Positions 52,100 through 60,557 of a stretch of 64,000 bases of DNA are shown piece by piece. The position numbers and the translations under genes are program-made. Positions within the stretch are counted from its first letter, which is position 1. Every line of letters begins with the position of its first letter. The stretch is from the NCBI RefSeq assembly GCF_022026155.1, contig NZ_CP085041.1, forward strand, positions 776,306 to 840,305. Reading direction: 5' to 3'. This DNA is from Dissulfurimicrobium hydrothermale. Lineage in GTDB: Bacteria > Desulfobacterota > Dissulfuribacteria > Dissulfuribacterales > Sh68. The notes under the pieces are model-generated. The model was not told where the DNA came from. It did no database searches and was given only the letters and a program-made list of their open reading frames with translations.

Positions 52100-53407
52100 T
52101 TAAATAGATTTGTCTCCCTTGATGTCTTTTTTAAACAAGAGGCTTCCGCGCTCCATCGCGCAAAAATCCCCGCACATGGTACACGTCTTCTTATTCCTCG
52201 GAGAGCGGCTGTCCCTTATCTCTTTTGCCCTTTGAGGGAACATGAGGAGATCCATCTGCTCGTCCCATCTGGTGTCGCGTCTTAAGATGGCCACTCTTTT
52301 TTCAAGGTCGCGTCTCCCCGGATATTTGGCCAAATCTCCTATATGGGCCGCAAGGCGGGTTGCGCGCACACCCTCTCGGACGTCGTCTTCGTTCGGGAGG
52401 GCCAGGTGTTCGGCAGGCGTGATGTAGCAGATGAGGTCTGCACCGTATCTTGCCGAGCTTGCAGCACCTATCGCGGCGGTTATGTGGTCGTAGCCAGCAC
52501 CGCTGTCCGCTGGAAGCGGCCCAAGCACATAATAAGGCGCGCCATCGCTCATACGCTTTTCTAGAAGAATATTTGCCTCTATCTCATCGAGCGGGACGTG
52601 TCCGGGCCCTTCGATCATCACCTGGCATCCCATTTCTCTCGCTATTTCAGCAAGTTCGCAGTTTATGATCATCTCTGCCATCTGGGCGCGGTCATGGCTG
52701 TCGTGGATAGCGCCCGCCCGCATTCCGTTTCCAAGTGAGAGGACCGCATCGTAGCGTTTCATGAGTTCAACCACGCGGTCAAACTGTTCATATAATGGAT
52801 TTTCCTTGTTGTTATGTTCCATCCATGAGACCATAAACGTCCCGCCTTTCGACACAAGGCCGCCGTAGCGGTAACCCTGTCTTCTGAGGCGTTCTATGGA
52901 AAAGCGGTTTATGCCGCAGTGAATGGCCATAAACGAGATGCCGTCGGCAAGCTGTCTTTCGATAAGGTCGAAGAGCTCCTCCGGGTCAAGCCTGTTTGGA
53001 TTTTTGCGTCTCCTTGAGGCCTCGCAAAAGGCCTGATAGAGTGGGACGCTCCCCACTGGGAGGGTGGTTGCATCGATGATCTTTTTTCGTATCTCGTCCA
53101 AGTCCCCGCCTGTCGATAAATCCATCAAGGTGTCCGCACCCTCTTCCTCTGCCGCCCTTGCCTTTTTTACCTCCATCTCGATGTCAACGATGTCGGAAGA
53201 CGTCCCGATGGAGGCGTTTATCTTGGTCCTCAGGCCCTTGCCTATCCCGACCACACGTTGGTCCCTTGTACGGCTGTTCAATATCACAATTGCACCTGAG
53301 GCCACGCGGCTTCTCACGTCCTTGGCGTCCATCCCCTCGTCATTCGAAACGGCTTTTATTTCTTTTGTGATGACCCCTTCGCGGGCGTATTGGATCTGAG
53401 TCTTCAT
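52100..53407 (-). CDS. thiC: ThiC-family radical SAM phosphomethylpyrimidine synthase (short form)
   Basis: A 435-residue protein of the ThiC family, which turns 5-aminoimidazole ribotide into the HMP-P pyrimidine of thiamine. Core motifs are 'DTLMDLSTGGDLDEIRKKII', 'GSVPLYQAF', 'MAIHCGINRF', 'VMIEGPGHVPLDEIEANI' and 'YYVLGPLPADSGAGYDHI'. The C-terminal cluster motif is 'CTMCGDFCAME', spaced C-x2-C-x3-C. The N-terminal domain of E. coli ThiC is missing, as usual in anaerobes. Only 62 bases separate it from the next gene and I see no TPP riboswitch. The paralogue BzaF, which makes a cobamide base, is an alternative. Confidence 0.87.
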   Translation of the reverse strand: MKTQIQYAREGVITKEIKAVSNDEGMDAKDVRSRVASGAIVILNSRTRDQRVVGIGKGLRTKINASIGTSSDIVDIEMEVKKARAAEEEGADTLMDLSTGGDLDEIRKKIIDATTLPVGSVPLYQAFCEASRRRKNPNRLDPEELFDLIERQLADGISFMAIHCGINRFSIERLRRQGYRYGGLVSKGGTFMVSWMEHNNKENPLYEQFDRVVELMKRYDAVLSLGNGMRAGAIHDSHDRAQMAEMIINCELAEIAREMGCQVMIEGPGHVPLDEIEANILLEKRMSDGAPYYVLGPLPADSGAGYDHITAAIGAASSARYGADLICYITPAEHLALPNEDDVREGVRATRLAAHIGDLAKYPGRRDLEKRVAILRRDTRWDEQMDLLMFPQRAKEIRDSRSPRNKKTCTMCGDFCAMERGSLLFKKDIKGDKSI

Positions 53408-53469
53408 TTTTTAACTTTTTAGTCCCCTTTCTCTTAATTTTTTTATTCCATTTTTGTTCGTCCATCTCG

Positions 53470-54426
53470 TCAATAATGCCTTATGATATCCCCTTTATGA
53501 AGGGCATCAATGACCACCTTCCTTATAAGGTCATATATGGCCTGAGGGTCTTTGCCTTGTGCAAGGGGGCCTGTTGCGGTGTCGCCTGGGCCGATCCGTC
53601 CGTCTGCGTTCTGGTCGGTCAGGACCAAAATGGGCTCATTTTCGGGCCCCTTGCCGTTTTCGTCGAAAACCATGACCTTGAGCGAGCGGTTGCCGTCCCT
53701 GCCCTCTTTGATTTTTATCAACATCCGCCCCATGGATGTCTTAAGGCCTGTCTCGAATGTACATACACCGTCCGGGCATACAGGAAATCCGCTTTTATCC
53801 GTCTCAATTATGGAGGCGAATGGGCGTATAACGCCATAGAGGTTACGGCGGCTGTTGAGGATTATGACCGTGTCGTTCGGTCTGACCAATGGGAAGATCT
53901 GGTCTATATCTTTGTCATTTAATGCAACACATCCTTCTGTCCAATCAGCCTCCGGTACGCCGTCAAACAATCTATAGATACCGCCGCCGTGAATACCGAT
54001 CCCGCAGCCAAGTCCGGTATCGCAGGGGACAGCCTCTGATTTTTTGATCGCCGTGTATATTTTTTTGTATTCCTCAGGGGAGATGACCCCTCCCATCAAT
54101 GCCCTTATAGCGTTGATAAGATTTGGATATGATATGCCCAGGAAACGATGGAAGCGGCTTTTTGGTTTTTTGTATGTGATGAAGTAGAGGCCTTCCGGCG
54201 TGGCGGCGTCGTTAACCTTGTATTTGTCGGAATCAGGGTCTATGCCAAGAGACACATGCACCTTTACCGCAGGTCTTTTGTCTTTCAGGACGGTCAACGT
54301 CTTCCGCGCCTTGTCTATTACTAGACAGGTTGAGGCAAACGCATATCTTGGCACAAAGATGTTTATGAGCGTGAAGATAAAAAAAAGGCGCATCGCTTGA
54401 CTTTTAAAAAATTTTTCTAATATCAT
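53470..54426 (-). CDS. L,D-transpeptidase (YkuD) with C-terminal EF-hand-like segment
   Basis: A 318-residue exported protein: signal peptide from the Met at 54393 ('MRLFFIFTLINIFVPRYAFA'), then a YkuD domain. 'IGIHGGGIYR' and 'DWTEGCVALNDKDIDQIFPL' hold the catalytic HxG and the Cys (TxGCVxL). The substrate loop between them is long. After about residue 215 a region ends with 'DQNADGRIGPGD', a Ca-binding EF-hand/dockerin-like loop. It probably forms 3-3 peptidoglycan cross-links or attaches lipoprotein. It is divergent from the OprI/Lpp-like lipoprotein gene, 33 bases away. ATG 54426 or 54393 may be the start. Confidence 0.82.
   Translation of the reverse strand: MILEKFFKSQAMRLFFIFTLINIFVPRYAFASTCLVIDKARKTLTVLKDKRPAVKVHVSLGIDPDSDKYKVNDAATPEGLYFITYKKPKSRFHRFLGISYPNLINAIRALMGGVISPEEYKKIYTAIKKSEAVPCDTGLGCGIGIHGGGIYRLFDGVPEADWTEGCVALNDKDIDQIFPLVRPNDTVIILNSRRNLYGVIRPFASIIETDKSGFPVCPDGVCTFETGLKTSMGRMLIKIKEGRDGNRSLKVMVFDENGKGPENEPILVLTDQNADGRIGPGDTATGPLAQGKDPQAIYDLIRKVVIDALHKGDIIRHY
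54397..54426 (+). promoter_or_regulatory. Candidate promoter of the Lpp-like lipoprotein gene
   Basis: TTGACT at 54397-54402 and TATCAT at 54421-54426 (five of six each) are 18 bases apart. Start of transcription would be near 54433, shortly before AAGGAGG. The box overlaps the first codons of the divergent L,D-transpeptidase gene if that gene starts at 54426. Confidence 0.45.
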
Positions 54427-54459
54427 ATAACTATTGAGATAGAAAAGGAGGAAACTGAA

Positions 54460-54813
54460 ATGCAGAAGAAGAATGCGATGAATCGGATGTTGTCAGGGAT
54501 GTTTGTCTTGGTTGCCCTGCCATACCTTGCCGGGCTTGGTGGTTGTGCGGCTTCCCTAAATAAGGAAGACAAGGCCCTTTTGGAGAGCTCAAAGCAGTCC
54601 GCCGAGGAAGCGAAGGCCGCCGCAGCCAGGGCTGAGGCGATAGATAAACAGCTCGAGGCGATGGGGGCTCGTCTTGAAAGCGCTGCATCCAGCGCCGAAG
54701 AGGCTGCGAAGAGGGCTGATGCGGCTGCCAACAAGGCAACCGATGCGGCGGAACGCGCAGAGGCGGTGGCAAAGAAGACCGAGCGCATCTTCGAGAAGTC
54801 CCTCAAGAAGTAG
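54460..54813 (+). CDS. Alanine-zipper lipoprotein, OprI/Lpp (Braun lipoprotein) type
   Basis: A 117-residue lipoprotein. The signal ends in the lipobox 'LGGC' at residue 29. The mature chain of about 89 residues is a continuous alanine-rich helix with heptads ('AEEAKAAAARAEAIDKQLEA', 'AANKATDAAERAEAVAKKTE') and ends 'RIFEKSLKK'. This layout and the terminal Lys match Pseudomonas OprI ('LEKASRK') and E. coli Lpp ('TKYRK'), whose C-terminal Lys is bound to diaminopimelate by L,D-transpeptidases. AAAGGAGG lies eight bases before the ATG. L,D-transpeptidase genes flank it on both sides, which supports a role in tying outer membrane to peptidoglycan. Confidence 0.78.
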   Translation: MQKKNAMNRMLSGMFVLVALPYLAGLGGCAASLNKEDKALLESSKQSAEEAKAAAARAEAIDKQLEAMGARLESAASSAEEAAKRADAAANKATDAAERAEAVAKKTERIFEKSLKK

Positions 54814-54824
54814 TCATTTGAGGG

Positions 54825-55757
54825 TTACTGTCCATTTTTTGGACTGGCGACAGCCATGGGTACACCACTTTTTTCTTTCAAGGCCTTATCGAGGGCCGCG
54901 AAGTCTATTTCAAGCGGACCCATGGCTGTTTCACACTGCAGAAGCCTTTTCATGGCCTCTTTTAACGGGTCTGCTATTTTGTTGTCAAAGTCATCGAAGA
55001 CCTGCACCCAACATTTGCCATTCCCCCAGCCTACTTTGATGGGTTCATAGGTGACCCTCACCATCGTTCCTTGCGGCACAATCGGGTAGAGGGCGGCTAT
55101 GTCTTCAGGATACATGCGGATACATCCATGACTTACACGCCTGCCCACCCCGAAAGGCTTATTTGTCCCGTGTATCCCGTATTCCAGACGGGAGAGGCGG
55201 AAGATATAGTCGCCAAGCGGGTTGTCAGGCCCAGGTGGGACCTCAGGCGGGAGGTTGGGTTCCATGGCCCTGATGGAGGCGGGCACGACCCATGTGGGGT
55301 TCGGGGTCTTGCTCTTTATTGTATAAACGCCGAGTTCTGTAAGGAATCCTTCCTGTCCTATGCCCACTGGGGCGGTAATAAAGTAATCGTGGCCGCCGTT
55401 CGAGAAGAAGTAGTAAAGGCGCATCTCAGCCAGGTTCACTACTATGCCTGAGCTTATCCTATCCTGCGGCAGGACGAATGCCCATGGGATCAGTACTAGC
55501 CTGTCTTTTGGCGGTATCCATGGGTCTATCCCCGGGTTTGCCGATGTAATCTGATTGTAACCCAGGTCGAACTCCCTCGCGATGTCGAGCAGCGTGTCTC
55601 CTTTGTTTATCTTGACCCATCTTGTCGTCCCATAGATGGTGCTGTCGGGCGTCAAGACAAACGACCGTAGGGCAAATGCGTTTTGTATGCTGGCCATCCA
55701 GCAGAAGATGGAGATAAAGAAGGTTGTGCTTGAAGTATAAAGTTTAGTACGTTTCAT
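54825..55757 (-). CDS. LysM-containing L,D-transpeptidase (ErfK/YbiS/YcfS family)
   Basis: A 310-residue exported protein: signal peptide (about 1-29), a LysM peptidoglycan-binding domain at about 45-92 ('VKINKGDTLLDIAREFDLGY'), and a YkuD catalytic domain ('GIVVNLAEMRLYYFFSNGGH'; 'YGIHGTNKPFGVGRRVSHGC', where the last Cys is the nucleophile). The domain order matches E. coli ErfK/YbiS/YcfS, which join Braun lipoprotein to peptidoglycan. A C-terminal extension of about 70 residues follows. It ends 11 bases from the convergent lipoprotein gene. It is two bases upstream of the DRTGG gene's end. Confidence 0.92.
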   Translation of the reverse strand: MKRTKLYTSSTTFFISIFCWMASIQNAFALRSFVLTPDSTIYGTTRWVKINKGDTLLDIAREFDLGYNQITSANPGIDPWIPPKDRLVLIPWAFVLPQDRISSGIVVNLAEMRLYYFFSNGGHDYFITAPVGIGQEGFLTELGVYTIKSKTPNPTWVVPASIRAMEPNLPPEVPPGPDNPLGDYIFRLSRLEYGIHGTNKPFGVGRRVSHGCIRMYPEDIAALYPIVPQGTMVRVTYEPIKVGWGNGKCWVQVFDDFDNKIADPLKEAMKRLLQCETAMGPLEIDFAALDKALKEKSGVPMAVASPKNGQ

Positions 55758-55758
55758 G

Positions 55759-56829
55759 TCATTTTATACCTAGCAGGGAATCCAGTCGCATGAAATCCAT
55801 GCGTTCTTTAAGAAGGCCGTCCAAGTGCGAAAGCTTTTTGGGTTGATGAAAATGGCTTTTTCCGAAGAAGTTTTCAATGACCTCTATTGCCCCCATGGTG
55901 TCCAGATTTGTAAGTATAACAGGCACCCCAGCCTCTTCGGCCTTTCCTATGATCATCGGACTTGGACGAAGTCCACCAGTAAGTATGAGGCATTTCGTGG
56001 AGGTTTCAAGCGCTGCAAGCTGTATATCCGGCCTGTCTCCACCGGTTATTACCGCCTTGTTCCGTTTTCTGCGGAAAAACCGAAGGGCGCTTTCAAAGCT
56101 CATCGCTCCTATCATTATATTCTCAACCAGTTCGTCTAGCCTTTTTTTTGCACAGAGTACATCACCTCCAAGTCCTTCAAGAAATTCTTCTACGCTTGCA
56201 GCCGTCAAAAGTTTCTCTTTAGGCAGCACACCGAGCACGGCTATACCTCTTTTTTCAAGATAGGGCCTTATGAGTCCATGGACAGTCTCGATCTTTGAGA
56301 CGTTGACCCGATTGATTACGGCGCCAACCATGGAATCTCCAAGGCGGATCTGCGCCGTTATCAGGTCATCCAGCACCTGCATCTCTGTTTCAAACGGCAC
56401 TACCACCAGGGACCTTGCACTGAGCGAGGGTCCTGTCTGTACCGGGGCCAGGTTTACGAACCATCCTTCCCTGAGGCTGGCCCCGCCTTCAAGTATAACT
56501 ATGTCTTTTCCGTCGGCTATAATATTAAAGGCGGCGTTTACGGCTGCAGGGAAGTCAATCGTCATACCCTTAAGGACATCTTCGATTACGCGGTTGTTCA
56601 ATATGGTAGGGGACATGGCCTCAATTGGGTCAGCAAGCTTGAAAGTTGTTTTTATAAAGGCGGCGTCTTCGTCTATGGCCTTTCCATCCACAATCTTGGG
56701 ATTGGTGCTGAGAGGCTTCATATAGCCGGTTTTCAGCCCCTTTTTTTGAAATCTGTTGATAAGTCCGGCGCATAAGGCGCTTTTACCGGAAAAGTTCTGG
56801 GTAGAGGTTACATATATGCTTTTTGTCAT
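55759..56829 (-). CDS. DTB-synthetase-like ATPase with DRTGG domain (Pta N-terminal-type protein)
   Basis: A 356-residue protein in two parts. Residues 1-200 are a BioD-like P-loop domain ('IYVTSTQNFSGKSALCAGLI' and 'DIVILEGGASLREG'); residues about 205-320 form a DRTGG domain ('IMIGAMSFESALRFFRRKRN', 'AVITGGDRPDIQLAALETST', 'CLILTGGLRPSP'). The same pair forms the N-terminus of large phosphotransacetylases, but the catalytic Pta domain is absent. The start is set by GGAGG before ATG 56829. It lies 17 bases after the ADP-forming acyl-CoA synthetase, so a regulatory role in acetate metabolism is plausible. Confidence 0.82.
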   Translation of the reverse strand: MTKSIYVTSTQNFSGKSALCAGLINRFQKKGLKTGYMKPLSTNPKIVDGKAIDEDAAFIKTTFKLADPIEAMSPTILNNRVIEDVLKGMTIDFPAAVNAAFNIIADGKDIVILEGGASLREGWFVNLAPVQTGPSLSARSLVVVPFETEMQVLDDLITAQIRLGDSMVGAVINRVNVSKIETVHGLIRPYLEKRGIAVLGVLPKEKLLTAASVEEFLEGLGGDVLCAKKRLDELVENIMIGAMSFESALRFFRRKRNKAVITGGDRPDIQLAALETSTKCLILTGGLRPSPMIIGKAEEAGVPVILTNLDTMGAIEVIENFFGKSHFHQPKKLSHLDGLLKERMDFMRLDSLLGIK

Positions 56830-56846
56830 GACATCCTCCAGCCTTG

Positions 56847-58940
56847 TCAGTTCTTCAATACGAACCTTACGTCTAGCCCCATCACGCCCCATCCTTCTTC
56901 GAAGACTACGAGCGGATTTATATCCATCTCGACTATCTCGGGGAACTCCGTCACGAGCCCCGAGACCTTGAGGAGTGTTTCGGCTATCGCGTCGATATCG
57001 AGACGTCTTGTCCCGCGGGCGCCGTAAAGGAGCCCTGCCGAACGTATCTCAGAGATCATCTCAAGGGCCTCTTCTTTTGAGAATGGGGCTATACGAAATG
57101 AGATGTCCTTTAGAATCTCAACATATATACCCCCGAGTCCGAACATCACAAGGGGTCCGAACTGCGGATCTCGGTTCATGCCGATTATGACCTCGGCATC
57201 TCCTTTTATCTGTTTCTGGACGAGGCATCCCCATATTTCGGCGTCAGGCATATAACGCTGGGCCCGGAGCGTGATAAGGTCAAATGCATCGCGCACCTCC
57301 CTGGCGTCTTTTATATCAAGACGCACGCCGCCAATATCTGTCTTATGGAGTATGTCGGGGGAGGCTATCTTCATGACCACCGGATAGCCTATCTCTTCAG
57401 CGGATTCTACAGCCTCCTGCGGATTTTTGCAGAGCCTGGATGTAGGTATTTGAAGTCCGCATGCTGAGACGATCTCCCTTCCCTCAGCCTCGCCCAGTTC
57501 GGCCCTGCCTTCATTTTTTGCCTTTTCTATAACAGCGCGTATCCTGTCGCGGTCAAGGGTTGCCTGTTTCGGGATGTGAATAGGTGTGTCTTTCCATCTC
57601 TTTTGGTCCCACATTACCTTCAAGACAGCTACGGCCCTTTCAGGCGTGATGAAGTTTGGGATATTGCCTTCCTCAAGGATCTTTTGGGCAGTTTTAAGGT
57701 TTTTGTCCCCGATGAAACAGGCTATGACGGTTTTTTTTGCGACCTTTGCCATCTCGACCACCACCCTTGCCGTTTCATCGGCCTGGGTCATAATCTGAGG
57801 GGTCAATATGACGATCAGTGCATCGACTCCAGGGTCTTTTGTAACTAGTTCGAGTGCTGTTCTGTAGCGTTCAGCCAAGGCATCCCCAAGGACGTCAACC
57901 GGGTTCAAGACGCTTGCCGCGGGCGGGAGTGCCATGGAGAGGGCGTCCATCACATCTCTGCTCAGGCGAGCGAGTCTTAGGCCTGCACGTTCGATGGCAT
58001 CCGCTGCCATTATTCCAGGACCGCCGGCATTGGTCACTACGGCTATCCGATCCCCTGAGGGTAGCGGCTGTATAACCAGGGAGGCGGAAAAGTCAAAGAG
58101 GTCTGTGATAGACTCGGCCCTGATGATGCCCGATTGCCTGAATGCCGCCTCATAGGCCTTTTCGCTCCCTGCAAGAGTCCCTGTGTGTGAGCTTACCGCA
58201 CGCGATCCAGCGCCAGTCGACCCCGATTTTATAGCGACAAATGGTTTTTTTTTCGTAAGGCGCCGGCTTAGCTCCATAAACCTTGCCCCGTCGGTGATGC
58301 CTTCGAGATATCCCATCACTATCTTGACATGGGGGTCATCTATCCATGCCTCCATAAAATCCAGTTCATTAAGGTGCGCCTTGTTCCCCAGGCTAACAAA
58401 CCTCGAAAATCCAAGACCTGCGGAAAGAGATATGTCTATTATTGACGTGCATAGGGCGCCCGACTGGGACATGAATGCCGCCTCTCCCTTAAGGGGCATG
58501 GATGCAGCGAAGGATGCGTTCATGGGCGTTATGGTGTCTATGACGCCGAGACAGTTTGGACCAAGGATCATCATATGGTGTTCTTTTGCGATATTTGCCA
58601 TTTCAATCTCCCGAAGGAGCCCTTCATGGCCTGTCTCTCTGAAGCCTGCCGATATTACGACCGCCGCGCCGACCCTGCATTCGCCGCAGGCCCTGAGGGC
58701 GTCGAGCACAAAATCTGCTGGTATGGCTATTATCGCAAGGTCTATCGGCTCTTTGACGGCCCTGATGTCGGGGTGGCTTTCGATGCCGAGGACTGACTCG
58801 GCTTTAGGGTTGATTGGATAGATGGGGCCTTTGAAACCGCTTGCTACGAGATTTTTAAGTATCTCATGGCCCAGTTTGCCTGGGTGAGCCGATGCGCCTA
58901 TAAGGGCGATGGCCTGTGGAGAAAACAGTTTCTCAAGCAT
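56847..58940 (-). CDS. Acetyl-CoA (acyl-CoA) synthetase, ADP-forming, fused alpha-beta
   Basis: A 697-residue fusion. An N-terminal CoA-binding domain (about 5-130, 'IALIGASAHPGKLGHEILKN') and the succinyl-CoA-ligase-like flavodoxin domains contain 'AVSSHTGTLAGSEKAYEAAF' with the phospho-accepting His. The C-terminal ATP-grasp domain (about 480-690) has 'GYPVVMKIASPDILHKTDIG' and 'VIIGMNRDPQFGPLVMFGLG'. It reversibly makes ATP from acetyl-CoA, ADP and phosphate, releasing acetate; in anaerobes it either conserves energy or activates acetate. The ATG at 58940 overlaps pyrF by eight bases. Acyl chain specificity cannot be read from sequence. Confidence 0.9.
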   Translation of the reverse strand: MLEKLFSPQAIALIGASAHPGKLGHEILKNLVASGFKGPIYPINPKAESVLGIESHPDIRAVKEPIDLAIIAIPADFVLDALRACGECRVGAAVVISAGFRETGHEGLLREIEMANIAKEHHMMILGPNCLGVIDTITPMNASFAASMPLKGEAAFMSQSGALCTSIIDISLSAGLGFSRFVSLGNKAHLNELDFMEAWIDDPHVKIVMGYLEGITDGARFMELSRRLTKKKPFVAIKSGSTGAGSRAVSSHTGTLAGSEKAYEAAFRQSGIIRAESITDLFDFSASLVIQPLPSGDRIAVVTNAGGPGIMAADAIERAGLRLARLSRDVMDALSMALPPAASVLNPVDVLGDALAERYRTALELVTKDPGVDALIVILTPQIMTQADETARVVVEMAKVAKKTVIACFIGDKNLKTAQKILEEGNIPNFITPERAVAVLKVMWDQKRWKDTPIHIPKQATLDRDRIRAVIEKAKNEGRAELGEAEGREIVSACGLQIPTSRLCKNPQEAVESAEEIGYPVVMKIASPDILHKTDIGGVRLDIKDAREVRDAFDLITLRAQRYMPDAEIWGCLVQKQIKGDAEVIIGMNRDPQFGPLVMFGLGGIYVEILKDISFRIAPFSKEEALEMISEIRSAGLLYGARGTRRLDIDAIAETLLKVSGLVTEFPEIVEMDINPLVVFEEGWGVMGLDVRFVLKN

Positions 58941-59727
58941 GGTCCCTCTCTTGCCTTTCTGTCTCAGTGCCCGCAAGGTTTTGTTTTATTAGGCGTTGCA
59001 CCCTGCTTGCAAGTCCCTTCTGTATGTCGTCTTGCATCATCAGGACCGTCTTTTCAGGGTCTTTTGCATCCCTGATCGGCCTTCCGATGACTATGTGGTC
59101 CGCCCCGTTTGCCATGGCGTATTTTGCAGTGACGACGCGTCTCTGATCGTCTCTCGTAGAATTTTCAGGCCTTATCCCAGGGGTCACGATGAGGAAATTC
59201 CACCCAAGCCGTTTTCTTAGCATAGCGGCTTCAAGGCCTGATGCCACGACGCCGTCGCAGCCGAGCGATAAGGCGGATTTTGCACGTTTATAGACTAGCT
59301 CATCGAGCGCCCCTTTAAAACCGAATTCCAGCATGTCTTCGTCTGAGAGGCTCGTCAGCACCGTGACGGCAAGGACCTTGGGCCCTTCCCTGGCACAGGC
59401 TGCCGCATCCACCGCCGCTTTTACTATCGAGGAATCGCCGTGTACAGTCGTAAATTCTATGCCTCTGCCCTGAAGCTGTCTTACGGCCCGCGCAACCGTT
59501 CGCGGGACATCGAAAAATTTTAGATCCAGAAATATCTTGTGACCCCTGGCTGCTATCCATTCCACCATGTCAAATCCGCCGGCAAGGAAAAGTTCCAGGC
59601 CTATTTTGTAAAATCCGACCTGCCCTTCAACGAGTTTTACCCATGACCTTGCCTCTTCCGGCGTGTCGACATCTAGGGCAAAGATAAGACGGTCCCTCAA
59701 GGGGATATCGTTTGGTATCGCAGCCAT
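58933..59727 (-). CDS. pyrF: Orotidine 5'-phosphate decarboxylase
   Basis: A 264-residue TIM-barrel enzyme making UMP. 'RLIFALDVDTPEEARSWVK' starts the barrel, 'KIFLDLKFFDVPRTVARAV' carries the catalytic D-x-K-x2-D set, and 'FLIVTPGIRPEN' and 'GADHIVIGRPIRDAKDPEKT' form the phosphate site. A C-terminal tail of about 25 residues is longer than usual. It is the first gene of a minus-strand series with the acyl-CoA synthetase and DRTGG genes. Confidence 0.96.
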   Translation of the reverse strand: MAAIPNDIPLRDRLIFALDVDTPEEARSWVKLVEGQVGFYKIGLELFLAGGFDMVEWIAARGHKIFLDLKFFDVPRTVARAVRQLQGRGIEFTTVHGDSSIVKAAVDAAACAREGPKVLAVTVLTSLSDEDMLEFGFKGALDELVYKRAKSALSLGCDGVVASGLEAAMLRKRLGWNFLIVTPGIRPENSTRDDQRRVVTAKYAMANGADHIVIGRPIRDAKDPEKTVLMMQDDIQKGLASRVQRLIKQNLAGTETERQERDHA

Positions 59728-59801
59728 CCGCAGTTTATCCTTTTATTCTTCATATCATGCCGGAAATTTCAAAGTCAATAGACTTCGTATACCATCCCTC
59801 C

Positions 59802-59830
59802 TTGACGTGCAAAATCCGGTGTGTTATTAG
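59802..59830 (+). promoter_or_regulatory. Candidate promoter of tRNA-Ala
   Basis: TTGACG at 59802-59807 and TATTAG at 59825-59830 are separated by 17 bases. The mature tRNA begins 14 bases after the -10 box, the usual distance for a short 5' leader. Confidence 0.5.
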
Positions 59831-59843
59831 CTTTTTTGTTCAA

Positions 59844-59916
<73 letters not shown>

Positions 59917-60062
59917 CAATTCAGGCATTAGGGATGGCCCTGAAGGGGTTTTCCCCAAGAAACACGCCTCTGTCGTATGATTATTGGCCTTCTTGTGCGG
60001 CAGGGGCGTTATAATTGAATTCATTTTTTAGTCCTTGCATACCACTTTGAGCTGTCGCCACT

Positions 60063-60278
60063 ATGATCGATCCTTTAAATAAACGCACGGCCGTCGATGA
60101 TTCGAGGTCTCGAGAGGCGGAATTGATATTAAAAGCCTCAAAGGAGATCATGGTCAAATTTATTGAATGTGGACGTGTAGGCCCTTCTTCTTTTGAAGAA
60201 ACATTCCAAATGGTGTTCGCTTCTATAAGTAAGGCGGTTTCTGGATACATGCACAGAGACCTGTCAGACAGGGATTAG
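60063..60278 (+). CDS. Small hypothetical protein (71 residues)
   Basis: A soluble, mostly helical 71-residue protein beginning 'MIDPLNKRTAVDDSRSREAE' with a central 'ILKASKEIMVKFIECGRVGP' and 'FEETFQMVFASI'. It has no signal peptide and no metal motif apart from one Cys. The amphipathic pattern and normal codon use suggest a real gene, though no good ribosome-binding site precedes the ATG. I cannot assign a function. It lies alone between tRNA-Ala and the nuo promoter region. Confidence 0.5.
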   Translation: MIDPLNKRTAVDDSRSREAELILKASKEIMVKFIECGRVGPSSFEETFQMVFASISKAVSGYMHRDLSDRD

Positions 60279-60398
60279 GTCGCGCCTTTGACTGTCTTGG
60301 GCAGGTCCCTTTATCGCCTTTACTCCTAGTTATCGCCTCTTAAAAATAAGTCCTGTGCATATCCTCATTATAAAAATGAGTGACAGTTCATTTTTGCC

Positions 60399-60425
60399 TT
60401 GACATCTTGGCGAGAGTGTTATATT
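60399..60425 (+). promoter_or_regulatory. Candidate promoter upstream of nuoA
   Basis: A perfect TTGACA at 60399-60404 is followed after 15 bases by TATATT (60420-60425) with the extended TGn motif. A second TTGACA at 60481 has only a weak -10 (TAAAAG). The 335-base stretch 60279-60613 otherwise holds no gene and appears to be the regulatory region of the nuo operon. Confidence 0.4.
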
Positions 60426-60557
60426 GATGTATGTGATTTTTGGTGCAATCGTAAGGATGATTTGGATCGTTTTTTCTTGCTTGACATTTTATACAGAAAG
60501 AAATAAAAGAATCTAAATCTATGATCCATTGAAATAGCATATCTGGTGAATTTGGGT

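Noticed and set aside
59935-59965. Terminator after tRNA-Ala (GGGG/CCCC hairpin)
   Set aside because: The stem is short and no T-run follows.
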